A DNA stretch of 64,000 nucleotides from an uncultured Clostridia bacterium (GTDB lineage Bacteria; Bacillota; Clostridia; Christensenellales; CAG-138): positions 1 to 64,000 of the forward strand of contig CAMVMM010000013.1 of the NCBI GenBank assembly GCA_947168565.1, read 5' to 3'. Numbering within the stretch: the first letter of the stretch is position 1; every line of letters begins with the position of its first letter. Both the position numbers and the translations under genes were made by a program. Below the pieces are notes generated by a model. That model had not been told where the DNA came from and did no database searches. It saw nothing but the letters and a program-made list of their open reading frames with translations. This document shows, piece after piece, positions 8,301 through 16,296 of this stretch.

Positions 8301-8893
8301 CCGAGATGCTCAGAACCAAGCGCTTTGCGGAGCTGATCCACCATCTGCGCGAGAATGCGGACTACGTGATCATCGATACCCCGCCCAGCTCCATTCTGGC
8401 GGACGTGCAGATAATCGCGGGCTATTCGGACGCCATAGTTTATATCATCTGCCAGGATTACACCACCAGAAACGCGCTGAATGCGGGTATCAATAATCTG
8501 GCAAGCACCGGCAAGCGCTTCGTGGGCTACGTTTTGAACAACGCCGGCACCTCCGAAACCGGTCAGAGCTATGCCAAGGGCAATAAATCCTCCTATGGCT
8601 CCTACGGCAGGTACGGCACCTACGGCGGCAGCAGGAGCAGCTACGGCAAGAGCGGCTACGGCAAGTACGGCGGCTACGGCAAGTACGGCAAGCGCGGCAG
8701 CTCCTACGGCAAATACGGCACCTACGGCGGCTACGGCAAGTACGGCAAGTACGGCAAGTACGGCGGCTACGGTAAGTACGGCAAGTACGGCGGCTACGGC
8801 AAGTACGGCTCCTATGGCGCGTACGGCAAGGATTCCGGCGCGCAAGGCGAGAATGCCGCCAAGCAGAGCGAAGGCACCGGCGAGCAGTCGTAA
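5360..8893 (+). CDS. Double Wzz/BY-kinase fusion with two Tyr-Gly-rich tails, 1177 aa
   Basis: Contains two complete polysaccharide co-polymerase/autokinase modules. Module 1: Wzz-like region with membrane segments near residues 33-52 and 183-203, kinase about 270-470, Tyr-Gly tail about 481-570 (roughly 27 YG pairs with Ser, Asn or Arg before Tyr). Module 2: membrane segments near 647-668 and 801-823, kinase about 860-1065, tail about 1071-1157 (roughly 24 Tyr, mostly KYG and GYG). Kinase 2 has a canonical Walker A (GSIPGEGKST), A' (VAFLDGD) and B (YVIIDTPPS). Kinase 1 has DADEGRTT in place of Walker A, with Arg for Lys, but keeps IEAD and YIIIDTPPV. BY-kinases autophosphorylate a C-terminal Tyr cluster to control capsule or exopolysaccharide length. 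Usual bacterial forms have one kinase and a handful of tyrosines. No CpsB/Wzb phosphatase and no glycosyltransferases are nearby. Start: ATG after GAGAGGAG. Confidence 0.92.
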   Translation: MSRFVPNYGKTKKKLNINVQVILQQLLKNWWLLLMGTLVAAMVSYVYITETHKPSYTTRATFVVSPKGSQSTTLSSVDSTRYLASAFSNVLNSGIVRQKAMSEADIHNFNGTVRSSQLGQTNILSLAVTADSPDAAFRMINAVIEHHHLVTDSVVSNATITILQRASVPSAPANPVNRRGKVIEYSLIAFAALVLISVVKTVYSTKIYNEADFENKVGTFEKLATIEHEGRRKLRRRRRGAHRTKGEKKARVRSVGNLLVNNPTTSFGYSENMRLIQMRVQYLMNMSGAKVLMVASVDADEGRTTMAANMALTFARENPNVLLIEADTGEPSLYKLLNCPADFGPTLDEVLSSDEDMELPKLEGVPTLSLLICRKSVSNGMKLLGSKRMQEFMEQARQKYDYIIIDTPPVAASNIADYVAELSDSGIMVVRQGFATAKRIQTALETLSTNTDMLGYILNDARYISFLGGAMDSGIVGAGSYGRRKASYGGYGGRGSYGRYGGRYGNYGGYGRYGRYGGYGSYGGRYGNYGSYGSYGGYGNYGNYGNYGNYGNYGSYGSYGSYGSYGSYGGNGFTQPAELPAEGDEKKPEQNASAVRDIPREVMQAEEHAFVEAPQFEAPVEEAEEENDGAIDIMSLVTGTLKTFLRIIWLPIVLAILLSVISVYTAKKNYRPIYRSQAVFTIDTVGPASATTQVYSRLTAQRLSNVFPYILRSGILNYLIREDLGVSTVPATISASSTGDTTLFTLSASSSNPQSAYDVLVSTIKNYPKVTNFVIGNTHMMLLNEPAVPTRASNSVDYKQPIIVSVAIALVVGLAAAMVINILKRTVGGIDEIRKMLNLRCIGTLPFDKTAYDGDKNFIVTIDDERTSKTFIDSVTLIRKRIEKSTAENGEKVIVFAGSIPGEGKSTVALNCAFSLANTGKRVAFLDGDIRKPSSIKELNGTTEKYLVDYLKGEAELEEIIGEVSENMVAICGSPKNYNAPEMLRTKRFAELIHHLRENADYVIIDTPPSSILADVQIIAGYSDAIVYIICQDYTTRNALNAGINNLASTGKRFVGYVLNNAGTSETGQSYAKGNKSSYGSYGRYGTYGGSRSSYGKSGYGKYGGYGKYGKRGSSYGKYGTYGGYGKYGKYGKYGGYGKYGKYGGYGKYGSYGAYGKDSGAQGENAAKQSEGTGEQS
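6800..7069 (+). repeat. Coding repeat array: first Tyr-Gly tail
   Basis: About 27 near-identical six- or nine-base units (TACGGC plus a variable codon) encode the first tail. Runs of AACTACGGC and AGCTATGGC are pure enough for slippage by whole codons. The antisense strand reads as Ala/Val/Ile repeats, an artefact. Confidence 0.9.
8570..8830 (+). repeat. Coding repeat array: second Tyr-Gly tail
   Basis: About 24 TACGGC-based units, mostly followed by AAG. The variable position is Lys here rather than Asn or Ser, so the two tails expanded independently and differ strongly in charge. Confidence 0.9.
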
Positions 8894-8999
8894 AATAAAG
8901 GGCATATTCCGGGCAGCGGGCTTTGCGCTCATAATGCACCGGGATATGCCCTATAATAATTGAGCGGGCGGGCTTTTCGCCCCGACGCATCATAAAAAA

Positions 9000-9058
9000 C
9001 AAACGGTAAACAATAAATAATAAGCGATAAGAAATAAGCAATAAGCAATAAGCAAGGA
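9000..9058 (+). repeat. Heptanucleotide array (AATAAGC type)
   Basis: Imperfect seven-base units AATAAGC, with GATAAGA and AATAAAT variants, end just before the phosphoglucomutase ribosome site AAGGAG. It belongs to the same class as the arrays at 20883, 24905, 42640 and 55024. Confidence 0.75.
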
Positions 9059-9068
9059 GATTTGATTT

Positions 9069-10817
9069 ATGGAAGCATACCGCGATGAATACTTGAAATG
9101 GCTGAGAGAGCCCGCGCTCACCGAGGCGGAAAAAAACGAGCTTGAGGCGATAGCGGGCGATGAAAGGCAGATAGAGGATCGCTTCTATACGGAGCTGGAT
9201 TTCGGCACGGCGGGGCTTCGCGGCGTTATCGGAATGGGCACGAACCGCATGAATGATTACGTCGTTCGCAGGGCAAGCGCGGGTCTCGCCGCCTGCCTGC
9301 TCAAAATAGAGGGCGCGAAGGAAAAGGGCGTTGCCGTTGCATACGATTCCCGCCGCTGCTCGGAGCGCTTTGCCGAGATCGCGGCGCGCACCCTTGCCGC
9401 ATACGGGGTGAAGGTTTTTCTTTATTCCACCCTGCACAGCGTGCCGCAGCTTTCCTTCACCGTGCGCCATCTCGGCTGCGCGGCGGGCGTTGTGATCACC
9501 GCAAGCCACAATCCGCCGGAATACAACGGCTATAAGGTCTACTGGTCCCACGGCGGGCAGATCGGCCCCGCCCGCGCCAAGGAGATACTGGAGAGCATCA
9601 AAAGCTTCGGCTATTTCGGCACGGAGCTTATGGCGCTGGACGAGGCGAAGCAAAAGGGGCTTATCACGCTCATCGGCGCGGAGGTGGACGAGGTCTATTA
9701 CCAAAAAACCATGAGCGTTATGATAAATCCCGATATAGTGCGCGCGCAGGCGGAAAAATCGGGCGAGGCGATAGTCTACTCCCCCCTGCACGGCAGCGGG
9801 CTTGTGCCGGTCACGACGATCCTTGAGCGCATAGGCATCAAAAATCTGCACGTTGTGAAGGAGCAGGAGCAGCCGAACGGCGATTTTCCCACAGTGAAGG
9901 CGCCCAATCCGGAGGACCCGAACGCCTTCCGCCTTGCGATGGAGCTTGGCAAAAAGGTGAATGCCGGTATGCTTTTCGCCACCGATCCGGATGCGGACAG
10001 GCTGGGCGTTGCCGTGCGCGAAGCAAATGGGGAATACCGAGTGCTCTCCGGCAATCAGATCGGCTGCATACTTATTTATTACATTCTTTCCGAGCTTTCG
10101 GAGCAGGGCAGGCTGCCGCCAGACGGCTTCGTGGTCAAATCCGTGGTCAGCTCCTCCCTTGCGGACGCGATCTGCGCGGATTTCGGCGTGGATATGCGCC
10201 ACGTGCTCACGGGCTTCCGCTTCATAGCGGAGCAGATAGATTTTGCGGAGCACTATTCCGGCGGCAAATTCATCTTCGGCTTTGAGGAGAGCTACGGCTT
10301 CCTTGCGGGCGGCTTTGCGCACGATAAGGACGCGGTGCTTGCCGCGATGCTCGTTTGCGAGGCCGCCACGGTGTATGCCTCACGCGGGAAGGGCCTGATA
10401 GATATTTTGAATGAGATCTACGAAAAATACGGCTATTTCCTTGAAAAAACCAAGTCCTACACGCTCAAGGGCAAGGAGGGGCTGGAGCGCATCGCCGGCG
10501 CTATGGATTCGCTGCGAAGCGATCCGCCGGAAACTATCGGGGATGGGATAAACGTGCTTATCCGCGAGGACTACTCCACCGGCGTGCGCGTGAACTGCGG
10601 CTGCGGCCTCAATACCAAGATAGACCTGCCCAGATCGAATATGCTGCGCTACCTGCTTCCGCACGATGAATGGCTGATCGTGCGCCCCAGCGGCACCGAG
10701 CCCAAGCTCAAGGTGTATATGAGCGCCTTTGCGCACGGTGAAAAAGCAGCTTCGGAGCGCCTTGCGCGGCTTGAGGCGGGCGTGGACAGGCTGATGGGCG
10801 AGCTGCTCGGAATGTGA
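9069..10817 (+). CDS. pgm: Phosphoglucomutase (alpha-D-phosphohexomutase family), 582 aa
   Basis: Interconverts glucose 1-phosphate and glucose 6-phosphate, joining glycogen and surface-sugar synthesis to glycolysis. All four family signatures are present. The phosphoserine loop is TASHNPPEYNGYKVYW (Ser about 146). The Mg loop is DPDADRLGVAV. The sugar-binding loop is FGFEESYGFL. The phosphate-binding loop near the C-terminus is RPSGTEPKLKVY. Length fits Firmicute PgcA-type enzymes of about 575-580 residues. The preceding kinase gene may need sugar nucleotides derived from its product, and glgP lies 3 kb on. A strong terminator follows at 10860. A long antisense frame through the gene is spurious. 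Confidence 0.95.
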   Translation: MEAYRDEYLKWLREPALTEAEKNELEAIAGDERQIEDRFYTELDFGTAGLRGVIGMGTNRMNDYVVRRASAGLAACLLKIEGAKEKGVAVAYDSRRCSERFAEIAARTLAAYGVKVFLYSTLHSVPQLSFTVRHLGCAAGVVITASHNPPEYNGYKVYWSHGGQIGPARAKEILESIKSFGYFGTELMALDEAKQKGLITLIGAEVDEVYYQKTMSVMINPDIVRAQAEKSGEAIVYSPLHGSGLVPVTTILERIGIKNLHVVKEQEQPNGDFPTVKAPNPEDPNAFRLAMELGKKVNAGMLFATDPDADRLGVAVREANGEYRVLSGNQIGCILIYYILSELSEQGRLPPDGFVVKSVVSSSLADAICADFGVDMRHVLTGFRFIAEQIDFAEHYSGGKFIFGFEESYGFLAGGFAHDKDAVLAAMLVCEAATVYASRGKGLIDILNEIYEKYGYFLEKTKSYTLKGKEGLERIAGAMDSLRSDPPETIGDGINVLIREDYSTGVRVNCGCGLNTKIDLPRSNMLRYLLPHDEWLIVRPSGTEPKLKVYMSAFAHGEKAASERLARLEAGVDRLMGELLGM

Positions 10818-10859
10818 CGGCGGGCATGGGCCCTGAAGCTCCGGTTTTTTGATCCTTTC

Positions 10860-10890
10860 GGGTGAACGGCACTCCGTTCGCCCGTTTTTT
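10860..10890 (+). terminator. Intrinsic terminator after phosphoglucomutase
   Basis: Ten-pair stem GGGTGAACGG/CCGTTCGCCC (one G-U) with a CACT loop, one G, then six T. Confidence 0.9.
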
Positions 10891-10932
10891 GATGAAAACG
10901 ATGCTTTCGCGTTGGAAACAGGTCTAATATAC

Positions 10933-10961
10933 TTGAATACGCGGCGGCGGCGGTGTATAAT
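10933..10961 (+). promoter_or_regulatory. Promoter of the xth gene
   Basis: TTGAAT, 17 bases, TATAAT; the start codon is about 36 bases after the -10 box. Confidence 0.75.
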
Positions 10962-10997
10962 TATTCGTTAAGTATTCCTTATATAAAGGGGAAAATT

Positions 10998-11753
10998 ATG
11001 AAGCTTATTTCATGGAATGTAAACGGCCTGCGCGCCTGCATGGGCAAGGGCTTTAACGACTTTTTTACCGCCGAAAGCGCGGATATCTTCGCCCTGCAGG
11101 AGACCAAGCTTCAGCAGGGGCAGATCGATTTTGCGCCCGAGGGCTATCATGCCTATTGGCACTACGCCGAAAAGAAGGGCTATTCCGGCACGGCGGTTTT
11201 CAGCAGGATCGAGCCGCTCTCAGTTTTTTACGGAATGGGAGGCGACGCGGAGCTTGAGGGCGAGGGGCGCGTGATAACGCTTGAGTTCGAGGAGTTTTAT
11301 TTCGTAACCGTCTACACGCCGAACGCGCAGCGGGAGCTTACAAGGCTTGAATACCGCTGCCGCTGGGAGGACGCCTTCCGCGAATACCTTGCTTCGCTGG
11401 ATGCAAAAAAGCCGGTGGTCGTGTGCGGCGATATGAACGTGGCTCATAATGAGATAGACCTTAAAAACGCTAAATCGAACGTGGGCAACGCGGGCTTTAC
11501 AAACGAGGAGCGCGAAAAATTCACCCTGCTGCTCGATGCGGGCTTTGCGGACAGCTTCCGCAGGCTCTATCCCGACAGGGAGGACGCCTACACATGGTGG
11601 AGCTATATGTTTAAGGCGCGGGAGCGGAACACGGGCTGGCGCATAGATTATTTCGTGGTCAGCGAGCGGCTTATGGACAGGGTGAAGGACGCGCTGATCT
11701 ATAAAGACGTCATGGGCTCGGATCATTGTCCCGTTGGGCTTATCATGGAATAA
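10998..11753 (+). CDS. xth: Exodeoxyribonuclease III family AP endonuclease, 251 aa
   Basis: Cuts DNA 5' of abasic sites and removes 3' blocking groups in base-excision repair. Family motifs run in order: MKLISWNVNGLRA at the start, ALQETKLQ (metal-binding Glu), GDMNVAH (catalytic Asp-Asn), WRIDYFVVS, and GSDHCPV at the end (catalytic Asp-His). The start is 10998, where AAAGGGGA precedes ATG; an upstream in-frame codon overlaps the promoter. Length matches bacterial ExoA/Xth. The last sense codon and stop (GAATAA) are also the first bases of a 20-bp tandem repeat. No terminator separates it from dapF, so dapF-dusB may partly read through from this promoter. Confidence 0.95.
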   Translation: MKLISWNVNGLRACMGKGFNDFFTAESADIFALQETKLQQGQIDFAPEGYHAYWHYAEKKGYSGTAVFSRIEPLSVFYGMGGDAELEGEGRVITLEFEEFYFVTVYTPNAQRELTRLEYRCRWEDAFREYLASLDAKKPVVVCGDMNVAHNEIDLKNAKSNVGNAGFTNEEREKFTLLLDAGFADSFRRLYPDREDAYTWWSYMFKARERNTGWRIDYFVVSERLMDRVKDALIYKDVMGSDHCPVGLIME

Positions 11754-11808
11754 AACGGAGCAAAACCGAATAAGACGGAGCAAAACCGAATAAGACGGAG
11801 AAAAACCG
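11749..11808 (+). repeat. 20-bp tandem repeat overlapping the xth stop codon
   Basis: Three units of GAATAAGACGGAGCAAAACC with one or two changes each (11749, 11769, 11789). The first unit contains the last Glu codon and TAA of xth. Confidence 0.85.
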
Positions 11809-11841
11809 TAAAACCGATTTTTTGAGCGGGGAAAAGCTTGT

Positions 11842-12681
11842 ATGAGATTTGAATTTTCAAAGATGCACGGCCTTGGCAACGATATGGTCGTGGTGGATGA
11901 CCGTGCGGAGCGCATAATGGATATAAACGGCTTTGCGGAGCGCATACTGCACCGCAATACCGGCGTTGGGGCGGACAGCCTGCTGATCATCCGCAATTCG
12001 GATATTGCGGATATACGCATGCTTATACTGAATATCGACGGCAGCGAGGCGGAGATGTGCGGCAACGGCATCCGCTGCTTCGTAAAATTCTGCATAGAGA
12101 AGGGCATAATGAATAAGCATGAGTTCACCGTTGAAACGCTTTCGGGCATAAAGCGCCCCCGCGCCGTGGTGGAAAACGGCGTGGTTGTGGGCATCGGCGT
12201 GGATATGGGCGAGCCCAGGCTGGACTGCGCGGATATCCCCGTTGCCGCCGAGGGCGAGTTTCAGCAGAAAAGCCTGTTTTCCCACGGCAGAAGGTTCACC
12301 GTCACAAGCGTGAATACCGGCGTGCCGCACACCGTGGCGTTCGTGGAGGACGCGGCGGAAACGGACGTTGAATACTATGGCAGGGATATAGAGCGCAGCC
12401 CCATCTTCCCCAAGCGCACGAACGTGGACTTCGTGCAGGTGATAGACGATGAAAATATCATCATGCGCGCGTGGGAGCGCGGCTGCGGCTGCACCCTCTG
12501 CTGCGGCACCGGCGCCTGCGCCTCGGCGGTGGCCTGCATACTTGCGGGCTATACCGGCAGAAGGGTGAACGTGCACGTGGAGCTCGGCACGCTTGAAATA
12601 GAGTGGCTTCCCGATAATTCCATCTATATGTTCGGCCCCGCTAAAACGGTGTGCGAGGGCGTTTTTTACGACTGCGAATGA
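11842..12681 (+). CDS. dapF: Diaminopimelate epimerase, 279 aa
   Basis: Converts LL- to meso-diaminopimelate for lysine and peptidoglycan synthesis. It is a cofactor-free epimerase with a two-cysteine base pair. The first Cys is in EMCGNGIRCF (about Cys73) and the second in LCCGTGACA (about Cys221), which fits the known spacing. The N-terminal KMHGLGNDMVVVDD is typical. Length matches the family. The stop codon overlaps the ATG of dusB (ATGA), so the two genes are translationally coupled. No other lysine-pathway gene is near. Confidence 0.95.
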   Translation: MRFEFSKMHGLGNDMVVVDDRAERIMDINGFAERILHRNTGVGADSLLIIRNSDIADIRMLILNIDGSEAEMCGNGIRCFVKFCIEKGIMNKHEFTVETLSGIKRPRAVVENGVVVGIGVDMGEPRLDCADIPVAAEGEFQQKSLFSHGRRFTVTSVNTGVPHTVAFVEDAAETDVEYYGRDIERSPIFPKRTNVDFVQVIDDENIIMRAWERGCGCTLCCGTGACASAVACILAGYTGRRVNVHVELGTLEIEWLPDNSIYMFGPAKTVCEGVFYDCE

Positions 12682-13790
12682 ACAGGGCCCCCGTAAACAA
12701 TCCCAAATCGGAGCGGCTTTTTGAGCTTTTGCGCCGCGCAGGGGCAGGCTCCCTACCGCAAAGGGCGGCGAGCGGCGCTTCCCTTGAGCGGGAGCGCGGC
12801 GAAGCGCCCGAAAAAAGGCATAGCCCCGTGCCGGTGCTGCTTGCGCCGATGGCGGGCATTACGGACAGCGCGTTTCGGCGGCTCTGCATCGAAAAGGGCT
12901 GCGATTTCACCTTCACGGAGATGGTCAGCGCGAGCGGGCTTCATTATAAAAACCGCAAAACGCAGGAGCTTATTTCAATTTCCGATGCGGAAAAGCCCTG
13001 CGGCGTGCAGCTTTTCGGGCACGATCCCGCATTGATGGCGGAAACGGTGCAAAGGCTGTTTGCCGAGCTTGTGTCCGTGCGCGAGGTTGCCGTTATAGAT
13101 ATAAACATGGGCTGCCCCGCGCCCAAAATAACCTCAAACGGGGACGGCTCCGCGCTTATGAAAAGCCCCGCGCTTGCGGGAAGGATCATCGAGGCGGCGG
13201 TCAAGGCTTCGCCGGTGCCTATAAGCGTTAAATTCCGCAAGGGCTGGGATGAAGCAAGCGTGAACGCCGTGGAGTTTGCCAAAATGGCGGAGAGCAGCGG
13301 CGCGTCGTTTTTGACCGTTCACGGCAGAACGCGCGCGCAGATGTATTCCGGCACGGCGGATAGGGCGCTGATAGCCGAGGTGGTTTCAAGCGTGAACATA
13401 CCCGTTGTCGGAAACGGCGATATTTTTTCCGGCGAGGCCGCGCTGGATATGCTCGAAAAAACGGGCTGCGCAGGGCTTATGGCGGCGCGCGGCGCGCAGG
13501 GCGACCCCTTTATATTTGAGCGGATAAGCGCGGCTCTGAATAATGAAAATTACACGCCCCCAAGCGAAAAAGAGCGGCTGGATACGGCGCTTCGGCATAT
13601 AGAGGACTATGTTTCGGGGCATGGAGGCGGCGCGTTTGCGGATATGAGAAAGCATATCGCGTGGTACGTCAAGGGCATGTGCGGCAGCAATGAGCTGCGC
13701 AGGCGCGTGAATACCTGCAAGAACGCCCGGGAGCTTACAGCGCTTGTGACCGCGTTTCGTGATGAGCGCGAAAGCTTTGCGGGTATTTGA
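12678..13790 (+). CDS. dusB: tRNA-dihydrouridine synthase, 370 aa
   Basis: FMN-dependent reductase that makes dihydrouridine in the tRNA D-loop. Motifs in order: LLAPMAGITDSAFRRLC (FMN site), DINMGCPAPKI (with the Cys that protonates uridine), SVKFRKGWD, VHGRTRAQMYSG, VGNGDIFSG and RGAQGDPFIF. The start is the ATG inside dapF's ATGA. About 50 residues precede the first motif, where DusB normally has only about 15. This extra part (RRAGAGSLPQRAASGASLER) is Arg/Ala/Gly-rich and looks like translated low-complexity DNA. An internal start cannot be excluded, but none has a clear ribosome site. Confidence 0.92.
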   Translation: MNRAPVNNPKSERLFELLRRAGAGSLPQRAASGASLERERGEAPEKRHSPVPVLLAPMAGITDSAFRRLCIEKGCDFTFTEMVSASGLHYKNRKTQELISISDAEKPCGVQLFGHDPALMAETVQRLFAELVSVREVAVIDINMGCPAPKITSNGDGSALMKSPALAGRIIEAAVKASPVPISVKFRKGWDEASVNAVEFAKMAESSGASFLTVHGRTRAQMYSGTADRALIAEVVSSVNIPVVGNGDIFSGEAALDMLEKTGCAGLMAARGAQGDPFIFERISAALNNENYTPPSEKERLDTALRHIEDYVSGHGGGAFADMRKHIAWYVKGMCGSNELRRRVNTCKNARELTALVTAFRDERESFAGI

Positions 13791-13893
13791 GGCGTGCAGC
13801 GCATTTTTGCGAAAAAAGACGCTGCCTTCAAATAATAGAGGGTCAATAAAAGGTTAATAATAAGGAAATACTTTTTCAGGAGATAATAAGGCT

Positions 13894-16266
13894 ATGTTGA
13901 TGGATGCAATGGGCATTATACGGAATGCGGAGGACACGCTTCGCGGCGATTACCAGGTGGAGCTTGCGGAGGCAACGCCGCAGCAGCTTCACAGGGCGGT
14001 TTCAAACGCGGTGATGCGCGCCATTGCCGATGACTGGCGCAGAAGCCGCAGGGCGCGTGAAAAGGGCAGAAGGGCGTACTATATTTCGGCGGAGTATCTT
14101 ACGGGCCGAATGATTTACAACAACCTTTTCTCGCTCCGTTTGCTCGATGAGGTCAGGCGCCTGCTCGCGCTTCGCGGCGTGGATATAGCCGTGATGGAGG
14201 ATATTGAGGACTGCGCGCTCGGAAACGGCGGCCTGGGCAGGCTTGCCGCGTGTTTTTTGGACAGCGCCGCCACCCACGATCTGCCGCTGGACGGCTACGG
14301 CATCCGCTACAAATTCGGGCTTTTCAAGCAGGAATTCATAAACGGCTTCCAGGCGGAAAAGGCGGACGACTGGCAGAGGCAGGGCGATCCCTGGAGCCGC
14401 AGAAGGGATGATAAAACCATCACCGTTGAATTTGGGGACAGGAAGGTGCTTGCCGTGCCTTACGATATGCCCGTTATCGGCTACAACACCTCCACCATCG
14501 GCACGCTGCGCCTTTTCCAGAGCGAGGCCGTGGAGGAATTCAATTTTGCCGCGTTCAACGCGCAGGAATACGCCCTTGCCGTGCGCGAGAAAAACTCCGT
14601 GGAGGATATAACCCGCGTGCTCTATCCGAACGACAGCACCAGGGAGGGCAAAAAGCTGCGCCTGAGGCAGCAGTATTTCCTTTCAAGCGCTTCGCTTCAG
14701 GACGTGCTGAGGCGGCATAAGCGCGTTTTCGGCACGGTGGATAATTTTGCCGAGATGAACGCCGTGCAGCTTAACGACACGCACCCCACCGTGAGCATTC
14801 CGGAGCTCGTGCGCCTTATGATGCAGGAGGGCAAGAGCTTTGACGAGGCGTTTGAGATCGCGCGCAAAACCTTCAGCTACACGAACCATACCCTCATGAG
14901 CGAGGCGCTTGAAACCTGGGATACAGAGCTTTTCAAGAGCGTGATACCGAATGTGTTTGAAATAGTTGCCATGATAAATGCCCGCCTTGAAAAAGAGCTT
15001 TCGGAGCGCGGCATCTATGGCGATATGTTTGAAAATATGCGCATATTCTCCGGCGGAAGGATCCACATGGCAAGGCTTGCCACCTACGTTTCAAGCTACG
15101 TCAACGGCGTTGCCCGCATCCATTCGGAGCTGCTTAAAACCGAGGTGCTGCACGATTGGTACAGGCTCTATCCCGAAAGATTTCAGAATAAAACGAACGG
15201 CATCACCCAGCGCCGCTTCCTTGGGCTTTGCAACCCCGGGCTTTCAAGGCTTATAGGCGAGCGCATAGGCTACGGCTTTTTGACCGACCTGTCCGAGATA
15301 AAGCGCCTTGAGAGCATGATAGACGATGCGCTTATAGATGAGTTCATCGGCGTTAAAAGGGAGCTGAAGGAAAAGCTTTCCGCGATCATCGAGGCGAAGG
15401 AGGGCGTGAAGCTCCCCACCGATTTCGTGTTCGACGTGCAGGTAAAGCGTATGCACGAATACAAGCGCCAGCTTATGAACGCGCTGAGCATAGTGCATAT
15501 CTATAAGGAGCTGAAGCAGGGCGGGCTTTCGGATCTGCCCAAAACCGCGTTCATCTTCGGCGCGAAGGCGGCTCCCGGCTATATGATGGCAAAGAATATC
15601 ATCAAGTATATAAACGAGATAGCCCGCAAGGTCAATTCCGATCCGGACGTGAACGGAAGGCTCCGCGTGGTGTTCGTTCAGAATTACAACTGCTCCTATG
15701 CCGAGCATATCATTCCCGCGGCGGATATAAGCGAGCAGATCTCCCCCGCAGGCACGGAGGCGAGCGGCACAGGCAATATGAAATTTATGCTGAACGGCGC
15801 CGTTACTCTCGGCACCTACGACGGCGCAAATATCGAGATAGTGGAGTGCGCGGGCGAGGAGAATAACTATATCTTCGGCGCGAAGGTGGATGAGCTTTCC
15901 AGGCTGCGCCCGCATTACAACCCCCGCGCCGTGTACGATCAAAGCCATATCGTGCGCCGCGCCGTGGACAGCCTTGTGGACGGCAGCATCGCAAACGATG
16001 AGGACAGCAGCCACGTGTTCCGCGAGATCTATAATTCCCTGCTGCACGGCGATTGGCGCAAGCCCGATTATTATTTCAACCTATATGATTTTGAGGACTA
16101 CGTTCGCGCCAAGCTCCGCGCCATCTACGATACGCGCGAGCAGAAGGCCTTTGCAAAAAAATGCCTTATGAACACCGTGAACGCGGGCAAGTTTTCGTCC
16201 GACCGCACCGTAAAGGAATATGCCGAGGAGATCTGGCATATCCGGTGCGTGGAGATGGAAGGCTGA
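13894..16266 (+). CDS. glgP: Glycogen/starch phosphorylase, 790 aa
   Basis: Releases glucose 1-phosphate from the ends of glycogen using phosphate and pyridoxal phosphate. The cofactor motif EASGTGNMKFMLNGAVTLGT places the Schiff-base lysine near residue 630. Other conserved blocks are EDCALGNGGLGRLAACF, KRMHEYKRQLMN and NDTHPTVSIPELVRLM. Length fits the roughly 800-residue bacterial enzyme. AGGAGATAATAAG precedes the ATG. Its product feeds the phosphoglucomutase encoded about 3 kb upstream. glgB is 9 kb downstream on the other strand, so glycogen genes here are dispersed rather than in one operon. A small unknown gene follows. Confidence 0.96.
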   Translation: MLMDAMGIIRNAEDTLRGDYQVELAEATPQQLHRAVSNAVMRAIADDWRRSRRAREKGRRAYYISAEYLTGRMIYNNLFSLRLLDEVRRLLALRGVDIAVMEDIEDCALGNGGLGRLAACFLDSAATHDLPLDGYGIRYKFGLFKQEFINGFQAEKADDWQRQGDPWSRRRDDKTITVEFGDRKVLAVPYDMPVIGYNTSTIGTLRLFQSEAVEEFNFAAFNAQEYALAVREKNSVEDITRVLYPNDSTREGKKLRLRQQYFLSSASLQDVLRRHKRVFGTVDNFAEMNAVQLNDTHPTVSIPELVRLMMQEGKSFDEAFEIARKTFSYTNHTLMSEALETWDTELFKSVIPNVFEIVAMINARLEKELSERGIYGDMFENMRIFSGGRIHMARLATYVSSYVNGVARIHSELLKTEVLHDWYRLYPERFQNKTNGITQRRFLGLCNPGLSRLIGERIGYGFLTDLSEIKRLESMIDDALIDEFIGVKRELKEKLSAIIEAKEGVKLPTDFVFDVQVKRMHEYKRQLMNALSIVHIYKELKQGGLSDLPKTAFIFGAKAAPGYMMAKNIIKYINEIARKVNSDPDVNGRLRVVFVQNYNCSYAEHIIPAADISEQISPAGTEASGTGNMKFMLNGAVTLGTYDGANIEIVECAGEENNYIFGAKVDELSRLRPHYNPRAVYDQSHIVRRAVDSLVDGSIANDEDSSHVFREIYNSLLHGDWRKPDYYFNLYDFEDYVRAKLRAIYDTREQKAFAKKCLMNTVNAGKFSSDRTVKEYAEEIWHIRCVEMEG

Positions 16267-16296
16267 GGGCCCTGTGCATAGCAAATGGGAGGCAGT

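Noticed and set aside
8490..10322. 610-codon open frame on the minus strand
   Set aside because: It runs antisense through phosphoglucomutase and the second Tyr-Gly tail. It has no ribosome site and reads as repeats at one end; the plus-strand genes have complete motifs.
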